64,000 nucleotides of DNA from Alphaproteobacteria bacterium (GCA_030424975.1 JAUHVY010000001.1:803093-867092); one strand, 5' to 3'. Positions 54,418 to 64,000 are shown, counted from the stretch's first letter. Notes: generated from the sequence alone by a model not told the origin. Numbers and translations are program-made.

Positions 54418-55323
54418 ATGATTGGGAAGTTGAAGAAGAACATTGCGCGCCCCGTGCTATTTGCGATGTCTTTATTTTTGCTGCATGCTCCCCTGAATAG
54501 TGCCTCAGCAACAAATGTGATAGCAGACACACCATGTGACAATCTCTATTATGAATCTCTTTCTGCTCGTGCTTGGTTGGAAGCACAGCGCGAAATCACA
54601 CAAAATCAAAATTTAATCCTAAAGCCGGACAGTGTTTTTGAATATACATGCTTTGACCGTCTGGCACGTGAATTATCCTACCATGCTAACTCTATGCTCA
54701 GTGAAACCACTGCATACGGAACGCCTCTTGGTACAAGCAGCATGGATAATGCCTTGCAACAATTGGTCGGTGATTCCTTGCGTGAATATATTAACGGCAA
54801 CTTTGGTAGTAAAACCGGTGTTGGTGGCGGTTACAACATGCTAGCAGGACACCCCGCCGCTACAGGTATTTCACATACTATAGCAAATATGACTGCCGGC
54901 TCACCTGCTGCTTCAAACTATAGCTGTGATATCATGTCACGTGTATGGCACGCGGCGAAGTGTATTAACTTCATAAGCAATGCAACTACAGACGGATTCT
55001 TTACCTTCCAGGAATATGCAGCAAGTGCAGTTGATAAGCGTCACCTTCCGACAGTTTGTTCTGCAATTAATACTAACTGGACAACCAATCTTAGTGTTGC
55101 CCTAAGCACAGGCCCATGGACAAATGATCCTGTTCAAACATATTTGGATCAAACCGTTGCACCGTCATGCGGTAGCGCAGGCTGTAGCTGTTCAGGATCT
55201 CCTATCCCTACAGGTGTACAAGTTATACGTACTGGTTATGACCATAACAACTACGAAGAGCATGTTTGTTTGCAGCCGGGTTGTCGCTTCGATCCCGATA
55301 CAAATGATTGTAGAGCGCAATAA
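54418..55323 (+). CDS. Secreted cysteine-containing protein, paralog 2
   Basis: About 301 residues with the start at ATG 54418 (GAGGA seven bases upstream). An earlier in-frame ATG at 54397 is also possible. A signal peptide ends NSASATN. It carries the blocks of paralog 1 in the same order (ARAWLEAQREITQNQ, KPDSVFEYTCFDR, DNALQQLVGDSLREYINGNFG, CDIMSRVWHAAKCINF, IPTGVQVIRTGY, LQPGCRFDP) but lacks the Ser/Thr-rich insert. Tandem duplication followed by divergence is clear. Function is unknown. Confidence 0.7.
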   Translation: MIGKLKKNIARPVLFAMSLFLLHAPLNSASATNVIADTPCDNLYYESLSARAWLEAQREITQNQNLILKPDSVFEYTCFDRLARELSYHANSMLSETTAYGTPLGTSSMDNALQQLVGDSLREYINGNFGSKTGVGGGYNMLAGHPAATGISHTIANMTAGSPAASNYSCDIMSRVWHAAKCINFISNATTDGFFTFQEYAASAVDKRHLPTVCSAINTNWTTNLSVALSTGPWTNDPVQTYLDQTVAPSCGSAGCSCSGSPIPTGVQVIRTGYDHNNYEEHVCLQPGCRFDPDTNDCRAQ

Positions 55324-55357
55324 TTATTTGCGACCATTTTTCAGGTATAATTAGTGA

Positions 55358-56647
55358 ATGTATTTTTTATACAAAGCTCTAACGGGGTTGAGTGGTCCCG
55401 CCCTCTCTCACGTTCTTCAAAAACGCTTATCACGCGGAAAAGAACATCCGCAAAGATATATTGAAAAACAATCTGTAATAACAAAAGAACGCCCACAAGG
55501 AAACCTGATTTGGCTTCATGCTGCGAGTGTTGGTGAAGTGCAATCTTCGCTTATCCTAATAAACAAAATTCTTAAATTTTTTCCTGAGCTAAATATACTT
55601 GTAACAACTGGCACGATCACATCAGCAGAGCTCATATCTAAAAAACTGCCACAGCAAGCCTTTCATCAATTTTATCCTCTTGACCATCCGAAATGGACTG
55701 AATCCTTCCTCGATCATTGGAAACCACAAACTGTTTTATGGATGGAATCAGAAATCTGGCCAAACATGCTAAAGGGTGTACGCGACAGAAAAATACCTGC
55801 CTACTTAATAAACGCACATCTTTCAGAGAAATCATATTCGATGTGGCGCTACATGAAACGTGACATAAGGAAAATTCTCTCCGCCTTCACGCACATTTTG
55901 TGTCAAACCGATAAGGACAAAAACCGTTATACAGATTTGGGCGCAGAAAACGTAACCACAACTGATAACTTAAAATACAGTGCCGTTCCGCTTCAGTATG
56001 ACGATGCAGAATTTGCACATTTAAAAGAAAAAATTAGAGATCGAAAACTATGGCTTTATGCCAGTAGCCACAAAGGTGAGGAAGAGCTTGTTGCGCGCAT
56101 TCACAACAACTTAAAAACAAAATACCCTGATATACTTAGTATAATTGCTCCGCGTCACCCTGAACGCTCCGATGATATTCAAAAAAACTTAAAATCAAGT
56201 CACCTAAACATTACAGTGCGCGGAAATGAACACAAACTGCCAAATGATAATACCGACATATATCTGGCCGATACACTAGGTGAGCTCGGTTTATTCTATG
56301 CGCTATGCCCTTTGGCGTGTATTGGTCGATCGTTTAGTGATGACGGCGGCGGAGGACATAACCCGATTGAGGCCGCATTGTTAAACTGTGCCATTTTGCA
56401 CGGGCCAAATGTACAAAACCTTCAGGACATTTTTGATGAAATGAATGTAGAAAACGTCGCAATCAAATGTCATGATGAGCAAACATTAGAGGAACAAATA
56501 AACCAACTTCTTGGAAATGATTTCGCGCTTATGACCTTGCAGAAAAACGCAAAAAACTTTGCCGAGAAGAAGTCCCATGTTATTGATATAGTTATGGAAC
56601 ATATAAGACCTGCACTTCAAAACCTTCATCATGCGGATAAGGGATAG
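55358..56647 (+). CDS. waaA: Kdo transferase
   Basis: 429 residues, the inner-membrane glycosyltransferase that adds Kdo to lipid IVA. An N-terminal membrane anchor is followed by LIWLHAASVGEVQSS, the WaaA signature, then VLWMESEIWPNMLKGV, and the C-terminal half with IIAPRHPERSDDI and FSDDGGGGHNPIEAALLN, which binds CMP-Kdo. It starts a tight three-gene lipid A operon with lpxK four bases downstream. Confidence 0.95.
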   Translation: MYFLYKALTGLSGPALSHVLQKRLSRGKEHPQRYIEKQSVITKERPQGNLIWLHAASVGEVQSSLILINKILKFFPELNILVTTGTITSAELISKKLPQQAFHQFYPLDHPKWTESFLDHWKPQTVLWMESEIWPNMLKGVRDRKIPAYLINAHLSEKSYSMWRYMKRDIRKILSAFTHILCQTDKDKNRYTDLGAENVTTTDNLKYSAVPLQYDDAEFAHLKEKIRDRKLWLYASSHKGEEELVARIHNNLKTKYPDILSIIAPRHPERSDDIQKNLKSSHLNITVRGNEHKLPNDNTDIYLADTLGELGLFYALCPLACIGRSFSDDGGGGHNPIEAALLNCAILHGPNVQNLQDIFDEMNVENVAIKCHDEQTLEEQINQLLGNDFALMTLQKNAKNFAEKKSHVIDIVMEHIRPALQNLHHADKG

Positions 56648-56650
56648 CCT

Positions 56651-57661
56651 ATGCCCGAAACGCCTGAATTTTGGTATGAAAAAGACATACAACAAAGTCC
56701 GATAAAGCAAAAAATTTTAGATATATCAAGTAAGCTTTACAGCATTGGTCATCAGCTAAATCAAAGCAAAAAGACAACAAAACAAGCGCCCGTCCCCGTT
56801 ATATGTATCGGTAATGCGACGGCTGGTGGCGGTGGTAAAACACCAACTGCGATTGCCATCAATAAAATCATCACAAATCATAAAATTTTCGACGCTCCGT
56901 TTTTCCTATCACGTGGGTATGGCGGTAATGCATCAAAACCAAGGCGCATATCGGTTCATGACACGCCTAGCAGTGTCGGTGATGAACCGCTATTGCTGGT
57001 AAAGCATTCAAATACAATAATTTCCAAGGAGCGTCACGCCGGTGCATGCCTCGCCCATGATCTGGGTGCAGATTGCGTCATTATGGATGACGGCTTGCAG
57101 AATATGGGGCTGCATAAGGATCTGTCTTTCCTTGTAGTAGATGGCAAAAAGGGATTTGGTAATCACAAAACCATACCCGCAGGCCCATTGCGCGAACCGC
57201 TAGAAGAGGCGTTTAATAAAGTTCACGCCGTGATCATAATCGGGAATGATCAGGCAGGCATAAAATCTCTCATTCCTGCCCATTTACCGATATTTGAAGG
57301 CTCTATCCAGCCTAAAACCCGTCTGAACCTTGATAAAAAAGCAAAATACATTGCGTTTGCAGGACTTGCGCATCCCGATAAGTTTTTCAACACCTTGCGT
57401 GAGCATAATTACAATATTGTCGAAGAAATTCCATATCCTGATCATCACCCATTTAACGAGCAGGACATAAAAAACCTTATGGATCTTGCGCAAAAATACA
57501 ACGCGCAGATCATAACAACCGAAAAAGATCATGTACGTCTGTCAAAAACATACCAAAATATGATAAAAGTTTTGCCCGTACAGCTCTGCTGGGAAGATGA
57601 GAAAGCCGTTGCTGACTTTATTAAGCAAGAAGTAGAAACGATTAGAAACGCAACACTATGA
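56651..57661 (+). CDS. lpxK: Tetraacyldisaccharide 4'-kinase
   Basis: 336 residues. The P-loop is GNATAGGGGKTPTAIAI (about residues 52-68), typical of LpxK, with VGDEPLLL and DCVIMDDGLQNMGLHKD (Walker B region, about 128-145). It phosphorylates the 4' position of the lipid A disaccharide. TTEKDHVRLSK near the C-terminus is conserved. Its stop overlaps the next start by four bases (ATGA). Confidence 0.95.
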   Translation: MPETPEFWYEKDIQQSPIKQKILDISSKLYSIGHQLNQSKKTTKQAPVPVICIGNATAGGGGKTPTAIAINKIITNHKIFDAPFFLSRGYGGNASKPRRISVHDTPSSVGDEPLLLVKHSNTIISKERHAGACLAHDLGADCVIMDDGLQNMGLHKDLSFLVVDGKKGFGNHKTIPAGPLREPLEEAFNKVHAVIIIGNDQAGIKSLIPAHLPIFEGSIQPKTRLNLDKKAKYIAFAGLAHPDKFFNTLREHNYNIVEEIPYPDHHPFNEQDIKNLMDLAQKYNAQIITTEKDHVRLSKTYQNMIKVLPVQLCWEDEKAVADFIKQEVETIRNATL

Positions 57662-58527
57662 AAAAGATCAGATATTTCATCGAAGGATCATTATTGTGGC
57701 TACTGTTTCACTTCTTTCGTGTGCTTCCCCCTGAAACTGCTTCAAATATAGGCGGATGGATTGGCCGCAGCATCGGCCCGCGCCTCGCCGTCAGCCGCAA
57801 AGCCCGCCGTCACATTAGCTACGCTATGCCTGAAAAAACAGATGAACAACAAGACATTATCATTCGTGGTATGTGGGATAACTTAGGGCGCGTTATCGCC
57901 GAATACCCGCATTTGGAAATAATTGGCCGTGATTACACAGAAATCGTAAATATCGATCGTGCAAAGGCAAACTTTACCCCTGATCATCCTGCTGTGTTTT
58001 TTGGCGCCCATATTGCGAATTGGGAGGTAAATGGCATCGCTACGCTACTGCAATTAAACCAGCCAATCACCCTAACCTACCGCGCACCGAATAATCCTTG
58101 GTCTGCAAAAATGCTTGATAAGGCACGTACACTTGATGGGCGTTTAACGGCATATCCAAAAGAAAGAAAAAGCGCACGGCTTATTCTTAACGCCATGAAA
58201 GAAAACAAAAAAATTGGTGTTTTGATTGATCAGAAGTTCAATGAGGGTATTGCGGTTGACTTCTTTGGTCACCCCGCCATGACGAACCCCGTTTTTGTGC
58301 ATTTTTGCCAAAAATACAAATGCCCGTTAATACCCATACGGATACAGCGCGTCAAAGGATGCAAATTTCGTATTATCCCCCACCCACCGATGAAATTATT
58401 CGATGCAAAAGGTGAACCGAGGCCCGTTGAGGATGTCTTAAAAGAAATACATATCCTGATCGAAGCATGGATCAGAGATAACCCCGAGCAATGGATATGG
58501 CTCCACCGTCGTTGGCGCGACATATAA
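57658..58527 (+). CDS. lpxL: Lipid A late acyltransferase (LpxL/HtrB family)
   Basis: 289 residues with one N-terminal membrane segment. The HX4(D/E) catalytic motif is FGAHIANWEVNGIA (about residues 118-131), and IGVLIDQKFNEGIAVDFFGHPAM is the second family block. It adds a secondary acyl chain to Kdo2-lipid IVA or a related lysophospholipid. It is translationally coupled to lpxK. Family assignment is firm; which acyl position it fills is unknown. Confidence 0.9.
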   Translation: MKKIRYFIEGSLLWLLFHFFRVLPPETASNIGGWIGRSIGPRLAVSRKARRHISYAMPEKTDEQQDIIIRGMWDNLGRVIAEYPHLEIIGRDYTEIVNIDRAKANFTPDHPAVFFGAHIANWEVNGIATLLQLNQPITLTYRAPNNPWSAKMLDKARTLDGRLTAYPKERKSARLILNAMKENKKIGVLIDQKFNEGIAVDFFGHPAMTNPVFVHFCQKYKCPLIPIRIQRVKGCKFRIIPHPPMKLFDAKGEPRPVEDVLKEIHILIEAWIRDNPEQWIWLHRRWRDI

Positions 58528-58640
58528 AACGCCCGCAAATGCGGCAAATATCTTCAATTATATTTGATTATCCCTAGGTTTTAGGGCATAAACATCTATT
58601 CGCACAGGCGGATAATATTGTTTAAAGACTGGAATGAATC

Positions 58641-60032
58641 ATGACACAAGAATGGGCCCCGAATAGCTGGAGAAGTAAACCTGCGTTACAACTTCCGACA
58701 TACCCTGATCAGGAAAAACTTGAACAGGTAGAACAGCAATTATCAAAATTCCCTCCTCTTGTTTTTGCAGGCGAAGCACGAAGCCTTCAAGCTTCCCTTG
58801 GCGAAGTGTGTATGGGTAACGGTTTCTTGCTACAGGGCGGGGACTGCGCCGAGAGCTTCGCCGAATTCAATGCAAACAAAATTCGCGATACATTCCGCGC
58901 ACTACTGCAAATGGCTGTTGTGATGACTTATGCTGGCTCTATGCCTATTATCAAGGTCGGTCGTATGGCCGGTCAGTTTGCTAAGCCGCGCTCCAGCGAT
59001 ACAGAAACTCAAGATGGCGTTACATTGCCTAGCTATCGCGGTGATAACATCAATGCATTGGATTTCACAGAAGAAGCCCGTATTCCCGATCCGAACCGTA
59101 TGGTGATGGGTTATAACCAGGCGGCAGCAACGTTGAACCTTTTGCGTGCTTTTGCAAATGGTGGTTATGCTAATTTGAACAAAGTTCACCAATGGAATTT
59201 AGGGTTCGTCGCCGACAGTCCGCTTGAAGAACGTTACCATGAGCTTGCAAACCGCATTGACGATGCACTGCGTTTTATGGCGGCATGTGGTATTACGCCT
59301 GAAACTGTTCCCGCGCTGAAGGAAACTGATTTCTATACGTCGCATGAAGCCCTCCTTCTTCCATATGAAGAGGCAATGACCCGCACAGACAGCTTAACAG
59401 GTGACTGGTATGACACGTCTGCGCATATGCTATGGATCGGCGCACGTACGCATCAGGAAGATAATGCACAAATTGAATTCGCAAAGGGCATTAAAAACCC
59501 GCTTGGCCTGAAATGTTCTCCTGCACTTTCACCGGATGAGCTATTACGTTTGATCGATGTTTTGAACCCTGACAATACGCCAGGGCGCTTAACCCTAATT
59601 GCGCGTATGGGACATCAAAAGGTTGAGGAAGGTCTTGCGCCGCTTGTCCGCGCCGTGAAGGCCGAAGGACGTAATGTTGTGTGGTCATGTGACCCGATGC
59701 ATGGCAATACGATCAAATCAAATTCCGGATATAAAACACGTCCGTTTGATTACATCATGAGCGAAGTACGCGGATTCTTTGCGGTACACAAAGCCGAAGG
59801 AACGCACCCTGGTGGTGTCCATATTGAAATGACCGGCCAAAATGTTACTGAATGTGTTGGCGGCGCGCATGCCGTAGCAGATGAAGATCTATCAAGCCGT
59901 TACCATACGCATTGTGACCCACGCTTGAACGCAAACCAAGCATTGGAAATGGCATTCTTAATCTCTGATGAATTACAATCCATCAGACGGCCTGAACCAG
60001 CGATAAAGCGTGATATTACAGCTGCGGAATAA
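58641..60032 (+). CDS. 3-deoxy-7-phosphoheptulonate synthase, class II
   Basis: 463 residues, the plant-type DAHP synthase that condenses phosphoenolpyruvate and erythrose-4-phosphate as the first step of aromatic amino acid synthesis. Motifs include [19 protein letters not shown] at the start, [14 protein letters not shown] (metal Cys), [30 protein letters not shown] and [14 protein letters not shown], with [18 protein letters not shown] near the end. Class II is the form usual in alphaproteobacteria. It is likely co-transcribed with nadE, which starts seven bases on. Confidence 0.95.
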   Translation: MTQEWAPNSWRSKPALQLPTYPDQEKLEQVEQQLSKFPPLVFAGEARSLQASLGEVCMGNGFLLQGGDCAESFAEFNANKIRDTFRALLQMAVVMTYAGSMPIIKVGRMAGQFAKPRSSDTETQDGVTLPSYRGDNINALDFTEEARIPDPNRMVMGYNQAAATLNLLRAFANGGYANLNKVHQWNLGFVADSPLEERYHELANRIDDALRFMAACGITPETVPALKETDFYTSHEALLLPYEEAMTRTDSLTGDWYDTSAHMLWIGARTHQEDNAQIEFAKGIKNPLGLKCSPALSPDELLRLIDVLNPDNTPGRLTLIARMGHQKVEEGLAPLVRAVKAEGRNVVWSCDPMHGNTIKSNSGYKTRPFDYIMSEVRGFFAVHKAEGTHPGGVHIEMTGQNVTECVGGAHAVADEDLSSRYHTHCDPRLNANQALEMAFLISDELQSIRRPEPAIKRDITAAE

Positions 60033-60039
60033 GGATATT

Positions 60040-61704
60040 ATGAGCGATACTCTCAACCTGACGCTGGCTCAACTCAACCCAACGCTAGGCGATTTGGACA
60101 AGAATGCGAAAACCATTCTCGATGTTTGGAAAAAGCATGACGGATCGTCTGATCTGGTGATTTTTCCCGAGCTGTTTCTGTGCGGTTACCCGCCCGAAGA
60201 CCTTGTCATGAATTCTGTTTTTCAGGAACTGTCAGATGAGAAAGTCGCCGAAATATGCCGCGCATCTTCAAGCTTTAAATCCGCAGCCTTGGTACCATCA
60301 ATTGTTTTTGATCAAGAAAGACGCGTTTGCTTTAACGCGGCAATTTTGATTGAAAAGGGTGAAATCGTTGATGTGTTTATGAAGCATAAGCTGCCTAATT
60401 ATGCGGTATTTGACGAAGTACGTACCTTTGAGCCAGCGCCATTGCCCGACCCTTTCGTATTTCGTGGTCATAAAATTGGCCTTATGATTTGTGAGGATGC
60501 ATGGCACACGGATGTTCCCCTGCACCTGAAAGATAAAGGCGCAGAGATTCTGATCTCCATTAACGGTAGCCCCTATAGCTACCGTCAACACCAAGATCGC
60601 CACGTAATTGCAACACAATGCGTTGAGGAAACAGGTCTTGATTTGATTTACCTGAATATGACCGGCGGGCAAGATGAGCTTGTTTTTGACGGTTCTTCAT
60701 TTGTAATGAATAAGGACGGCAAAACAATCTATCAGGCTTCAGCGTTCAAGGATGAAATTATTCAAATCAATGCAACGCACAGCGCATCATCATACAATTT
60801 TGAAATTCAAAATAAGAACACTGAAAAACAAGATACCGATACAGTCCTGTATGAAGCCTTAAAGGTTGGTGTACGTGATTACCTGCATAAAAACGGATTT
60901 AAAAAGGCGCTTATCGGTTTATCAGGCGGAATAGACAGCGCCCTTACCGCCTCTATTTGCGTTGATGCGCTTGGTGCGGACAATGTGCGATGCATTATGA
61001 TGCCATCAGAATTCACATCACATCACAGTTTGGAAGATGCCAAAGAATGTGCCGCGCTGCTTGGCGTGAAATATGAAGTCATTGCGATTAAAGATGCCGT
61101 TAAAACATTCGAAGGGCTTATCCCTGATTTATCCGGTCTGGCACATGAAAACACCCAAAGCCGAATTCGCGGTGTTATTTTAATGGCTTTGTCCAATATG
61201 ACCGGTGAAATGGTTATCACCACAGGAAACAAAAGCGAAATGGCCGTCGGGTATTGTACGCTTTATGGGGATATGAATGGTGGTTATAACCCGCTCAAAG
61301 ATTTATACAAGACAGATGTATACAGGATCTCTGAGTGGCGTAATAAACAAAACCCAGCCATTCCCGAACGTATTATAACAAAAGAACCGTCCGCAGAACT
61401 TCGCGCGGATCAAAAAGATCAAGACAGCTTGCCGCCTTATGAAATTCTTGATGACATCCTTAAACTGTTGGTCGAATATGATGACATTGATTGGAGCGAA
61501 GCACCCGAAGATATTCAGGAAATTCTCGATCGTTGCGGTAATGACCTCGACCTGATTCATAAGGTGGCGAAATTACTGAAGATATCGGAGTATAAGCGAT
61601 ATCAAGCACCACCCGGAACGAGAATATCTTTCAAAGCTTTCGGGCGCGATAGACGATATCCAATGACCAATAACTTCGTGAATTCGATTGCAAAGAAACA
61701 CTAA
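60040..61704 (+). CDS. nadE: Glutamine-dependent NAD+ synthetase
   Basis: About 554 residues with the chosen start (AAGGAT before ATG 60040); a longer GTG frame overlaps the previous gene. The N-terminal nitrilase domain supplies ammonia: Glu in LVIFPELFLCGYPPEDL, Lys in MKHKLPNYAVFDE and Cys in LMICEDAWH. The C-terminal synthetase has the P-loop IGLSGGIDSALTAS (about 297-310) and TTGNKSEMAVGYCTLYGD. It catalyses the last step of NAD synthesis. The fusion makes it independent of free ammonia. Confidence 0.96.
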   Translation: MSDTLNLTLAQLNPTLGDLDKNAKTILDVWKKHDGSSDLVIFPELFLCGYPPEDLVMNSVFQELSDEKVAEICRASSSFKSAALVPSIVFDQERRVCFNAAILIEKGEIVDVFMKHKLPNYAVFDEVRTFEPAPLPDPFVFRGHKIGLMICEDAWHTDVPLHLKDKGAEILISINGSPYSYRQHQDRHVIATQCVEETGLDLIYLNMTGGQDELVFDGSSFVMNKDGKTIYQASAFKDEIIQINATHSASSYNFEIQNKNTEKQDTDTVLYEALKVGVRDYLHKNGFKKALIGLSGGIDSALTASICVDALGADNVRCIMMPSEFTSHHSLEDAKECAALLGVKYEVIAIKDAVKTFEGLIPDLSGLAHENTQSRIRGVILMALSNMTGEMVITTGNKSEMAVGYCTLYGDMNGGYNPLKDLYKTDVYRISEWRNKQNPAIPERIITKEPSAELRADQKDQDSLPPYEILDDILKLLVEYDDIDWSEAPEDIQEILDRCGNDLDLIHKVAKLLKISEYKRYQAPPGTRISFKAFGRDRRYPMTNNFVNSIAKKH

Positions 61705-61769
61705 TATCTTTAAGACTTCACAGTATACGGTTTACAAAAACAAATAAGAAGTAAGAACTGGAACAGATA

Positions 61770-63116
61770 ATGAGCATTAAAGTCAGATTTGCCCCCTCTC
61801 CCACAGGTATGATGCATGTTGGTAATGCGCGTACGGCGCTCATCACTTGGCTGTTTGCGCGCGCCAATAACGGGCATTTGTTGTTGCGTATTGATGACAC
61901 GGATCAAGAGCGTTCAAAAGATGAATATGAACAAGCAATTGAAGATGGTCTTCGTTGGCTGAATATGAATTGGGATTCCCATGCCCGCCAACGTGATCGC
62001 GGCGATGTATACGATACCAAGATAGAGATGCTGAAAGAAACAGGTTTTTTATACCCTTGCTATGAAACGCCGGAAGAACTCGACCTAAAACGTAAAAGCC
62101 AGCTTTCACGAAAACTACCACCGATTTATGACCGTGAAGCACTCAACCTGAGCGATGAACAAAAACAAGCTTATGAAGCAAAGGGGCGTAAGCCGCACTG
62201 GCGTTTTAAGCTGATGCACAAACCGATTGAATGGGATGATATCGTGCGTGGGCCGGTGAAATTCAGCGGCGCTGACTTATCTGACCCTGTTTTGATCCGT
62301 GAAGACGGCTCACCGCTCTATCACCTATGCTCTGTTATTGATGACATTGAATATGGCATTACACATGTCATTCGCGGCGAAGACCACGTATCAAACACAG
62401 CCTGCCATGTGCAGATGTTCGAAGCTCTGGGTGCGAAGCCACCTATTTTTGCTCACCTACCGCTTTTATCTGATAAAGACGGTGGAAAACTGTCAAAACG
62501 TATCGGCTCTTTGTCGCTAAAAGACCTTCAAGAAGATGGTCTTGAGCCAATGTCAATCATTAGTCTTATGGCGCGCTTGGGATCATCTGATCCGATCGAG
62601 CCGTTCACAAAAGTCGACGATGTTATCGCGAACTTTGATCTTTCAAAATTCTCACGCGGAACACCTAAGTTTGATGCAGAAGAGCTATACCGCCTTAATG
62701 CAAAAATTTTGCATGAATTATCATATGATCAGGTTAAATCACGCCTTGATGATCTTGGTCTGTCCGCTATGGATGAAGACTTCTGGCTCGCTATTCGCCC
62801 GAACCTGACAAAAATCACCGATGCAAAGGAATGGTGGCAGGTTGCAAAAGGCCCTGTGACACCTGTCATTGATGAGCCTGAATTTATTGCACAAGCACTT
62901 GACCTCCTTCCCGCTGCACCTTGGGATGAAAACACATGGAGCACATGGACAAGCGCAGTCAAAGAAGCAACAGGCCGTAAAGGCAAACAGTTGTTTATGC
63001 CGTTGCGTCAGGCGTTAACAGGCATGGAACACGGGCCTGAACTTGCCCTTCTTTTGATACTGATCGGTGAAGAAAAGGTCAAAGAACGCCTGTTACATAA
63101 CAAAAAAGCGGCATAA
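61770..63116 (+). CDS. gltX: Glutamyl-tRNA synthetase
   Basis: 448 residues, class I synthetase. The HIGH-like motif is FAPSPTGMMHVGNARTALI, followed by LLRIDDTDQERS. The KMSKS-like loop is KLSKRIGSLSLKDL (about residues 240-253). No zinc-binding cysteine cluster is seen. In organisms with gatCAB such an enzyme often charges tRNA(Gln) with glutamate, which GatCAB then amidates, so it probably works with the operon at 7 kb. A bidirectional terminator overlaps its stop codon. Confidence 0.95.
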   Translation: MSIKVRFAPSPTGMMHVGNARTALITWLFARANNGHLLLRIDDTDQERSKDEYEQAIEDGLRWLNMNWDSHARQRDRGDVYDTKIEMLKETGFLYPCYETPEELDLKRKSQLSRKLPPIYDREALNLSDEQKQAYEAKGRKPHWRFKLMHKPIEWDDIVRGPVKFSGADLSDPVLIREDGSPLYHLCSVIDDIEYGITHVIRGEDHVSNTACHVQMFEALGAKPPIFAHLPLLSDKDGGKLSKRIGSLSLKDLQEDGLEPMSIISLMARLGSSDPIEPFTKVDDVIANFDLSKFSRGTPKFDAEELYRLNAKILHELSYDQVKSRLDDLGLSAMDEDFWLAIRPNLTKITDAKEWWQVAKGPVTPVIDEPEFIAQALDLLPAAPWDENTWSTWTSAVKEATGRKGKQLFMPLRQALTGMEHGPELALLLILIGEEKVKERLLHNKKAA

Positions 63117-63148
63117 CCCCATAACAAGAGAGGCATGCCGCTTCTTTT
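63106..63148. terminator. Bidirectional terminator of gltX
   Basis: AAGCGGCAT (63106-63114) pairs perfectly with ATGCCGCTT (63135-63143) around 20 bases, including the gltX stop. On the plus strand it is followed by CTTTTCG and on the minus strand by TTTTTTG, so it can stop transcription from both gltX and the convergent small gene. Confidence 0.8.
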
Positions 63149-63171
63149 CGCTTACTTGAAACTTTTATGAA

Positions 63172-63408
63172 TTAGTGTGATCGGTTTTTCAGAGAGTATA
63201 AAAACTTCTCTAACCTTTTTGCATCATCTGACGATGCCTGCGGCCACAGCAACTCGACTGTGTTATAGAATGCCTGACGCCCCTCTGTAAAAAGGTGGTC
63301 GCACAATAAAACCTTACGTCTGGGCGTAAGCTCTGAAAATTCTTCAATTACATTGAAACTCTCACTGGAAGTACCAGCAATATCACGCAGTCCAGACTTC
63401 ATTAACAT
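63172..63408 (-). CDS. Uncharacterized small protein
   Basis: 78 residues, soluble, no signal peptide. It has EEFSELTPRRKVLLCDHLFTE and PQASSDDAKRLEKFLYSL segments and resembles no family I can name. GAGGGG lies ten bases before the first ATG, and a second in-frame ATG follows two codons later. It converges on gltX and shares its terminator. Confidence 0.6.
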   Translation of the reverse strand: MLMKSGLRDIAGTSSESFNVIEEFSELTPRRKVLLCDHLFTEGRQAFYNTVELLWPQASSDDAKRLEKFLYSLKNRSH

Positions 63409-63546
63409 TGAAATAATCCCCTCAAATATAACTTTTTATTATAATTTTATTTCATTATTTATACGCGATTTTAAAAACCAAGTAAAGTTTCTTGAAACCG
63501 CATGAAAAAACAATAACATAGCCATATACTAAAGACTAGAGCGATC

Positions 63547-64000
63547 ATGATAACGGTAATTCTTTCACACCCGCAAATGGGTGAAAACATAGGGGCAACA
63601 GCCCGTGCAATGCAAAATTTCGGGCTATCATCCTTACGGTTAATTAACCCGCGTGACGGATGGCCAAACGAACGCGCAAATGCCGTTTCATCAGGTGCAT
63701 TAGAGCGTATGGAAAATGTTGCAGTATTTGATTCTCTAAATGATGCGGTAGCCGATATGCATTACGTCATCGGCACAAGTGCCAGGCAGCGCGATATGGT
63801 CAAAAAAGTTTTATCACCTGAAAGTGCAGCATTTGAAATTGCACAACGTCATGATCAAAACATTGCAATCATTTTTGGTGCAGAGCGTACGGGCTTATTG
63901 AATGATGAAGTTGCACTTTGTAATGCGCTTCTAACGGTACCGCTTAATCCTGAATTTTCATCACTCAACTTGGCGCAATGTGTATTGCTCGTTTTGTATG
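63547..64000 (+). CDS. TrmJ/SpoU-family RNA methyltransferase, N-terminal fragment
   Basis: 151 codons are visible before the window ends; the stop lies beyond. MITVILSHPQMGENIGATARAMQNFGLSSL is the TrmJ-type opening (VxVxPxxxxNIGaxaRAmxNfG), followed by INPRDGWPNERANAVSSGA, IIFGAERTGLLNDEV and PLNPEFSSLNLAQ, the last two being SPOUT motifs 2 and 3 that form the SAM knot. TrmJ methylates the ribose of position 32 in tRNA; other SpoU branches act on rRNA. The start is ATG at 63547. Confidence 0.9.
   Translation, partial: MITVILSHPQMGENIGATARAMQNFGLSSLRLINPRDGWPNERANAVSSGALERMENVAVFDSLNDAVADMHYVIGTSARQRDMVKKVLSPESAAFEIAQRHDQNIAIIFGAERTGLLNDEVALCNALLTVPLNPEFSSLNLAQCVLLVLY

Noticed and set aside
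58528-58560. CCGC-AAAT-GCGG hairpin after lpxL as a terminator
   Set aside because: Four strong pairs and no poly-T; might be chance.

Overview
The window reads as chromosomal DNA of an alphaproteobacterium with a moderate, slightly AT-leaning base composition. The clues are gatCAB-dependent tRNA amidation, a class II (plant-type) DAHP synthase, an olsB/olsA ornithine-lipid pair, an alphaproteobacterial DUF3126 protein, an intracellular polyhydroxyalkanoate (PHA) depolymerase and a Gram-negative Kdo/lipid A gene set. A Micavibrio- or Rhodospirillales-like host is a guess from gene style, not something the sequence proves.

Layout. 1-7 kb: a PAS-domain fragment, a degenerate GGDEF protein, an unusual tRNA-guanine transglycosylase, rpmB with its terminator, a CobD/CbiB-like membrane protein, the PHA depolymerase with a basic tail, a YgjP-type metalloprotease and ruvX. 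7-12 kb: gatC, gatA and gatB interleaved with a small membrane gene and a secreted cysteine-containing gene, followed by a TerD-family gene. 12-18.4 kb: a TetR regulator and a complete RND tripartite efflux pump with visible palindromic operators. 18.5-26 kb: an orphan PilJ-like sensor kinase, then a LysR gene divergent from a six-gene redox/detoxification operon (Old Yellow Enzyme, TIM-barrel isomerase, glutaredoxin 2, cytochrome b561, alpha/beta hydrolase, MBL hydrolase). 26-28 kb: a Tat-exported intradiol dioxygenase and an orphan gene, flanked by related short repeats. 28-37.5 kb: an OmpR/HisKA two-component system and a lipid-modification and photodamage cluster (amine-oxidase-like flavoprotein, DUF1365, CFA-synthase-like methyltransferase, chalcone-isomerase-like protein, DUF3833 lipoprotein, two SDRs, Fe-S photolyase).

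37.6-47.8 kb is an integrated mobilizable element. It holds a HigBA-type toxin-antitoxin module with a clear promoter and operator, a T5orf172/GIY-YIG-like protein, a MobC-like protein and relaxase, a three-gene ABC-three-component (ABC-3C) defence operon, a gene-free stretch that folds into about a dozen consecutive hairpins (candidate structured RNA or single-strand origin), and a large serine recombinase. The recombinase frame runs straight into the 3' end of tRNA-Arg(ACG), the apparent attachment site.

48-64 kb returns to host genes: two uncharacterized proteins, a low-molecular-weight tyrosine phosphatase, olsB/olsA, DUF3126, two tandem paralogous secreted cysteine-containing proteins, waaA-lpxK-lpxL, class II DAHP synthase, nadE, gltX with a bidirectional terminator, and the start of a TrmJ-like RNA methyltransferase.

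The most interesting pieces are the hairpin array beside the recombinase, the ABC-3C defence cargo, the transglycosylase that lacks its zinc cysteines and has a eukaryote-like substrate loop, and the two-component-linked furan/cyclopropane-type lipid cluster. No CRISPR array, rRNA or insertion-sequence transposase was seen.
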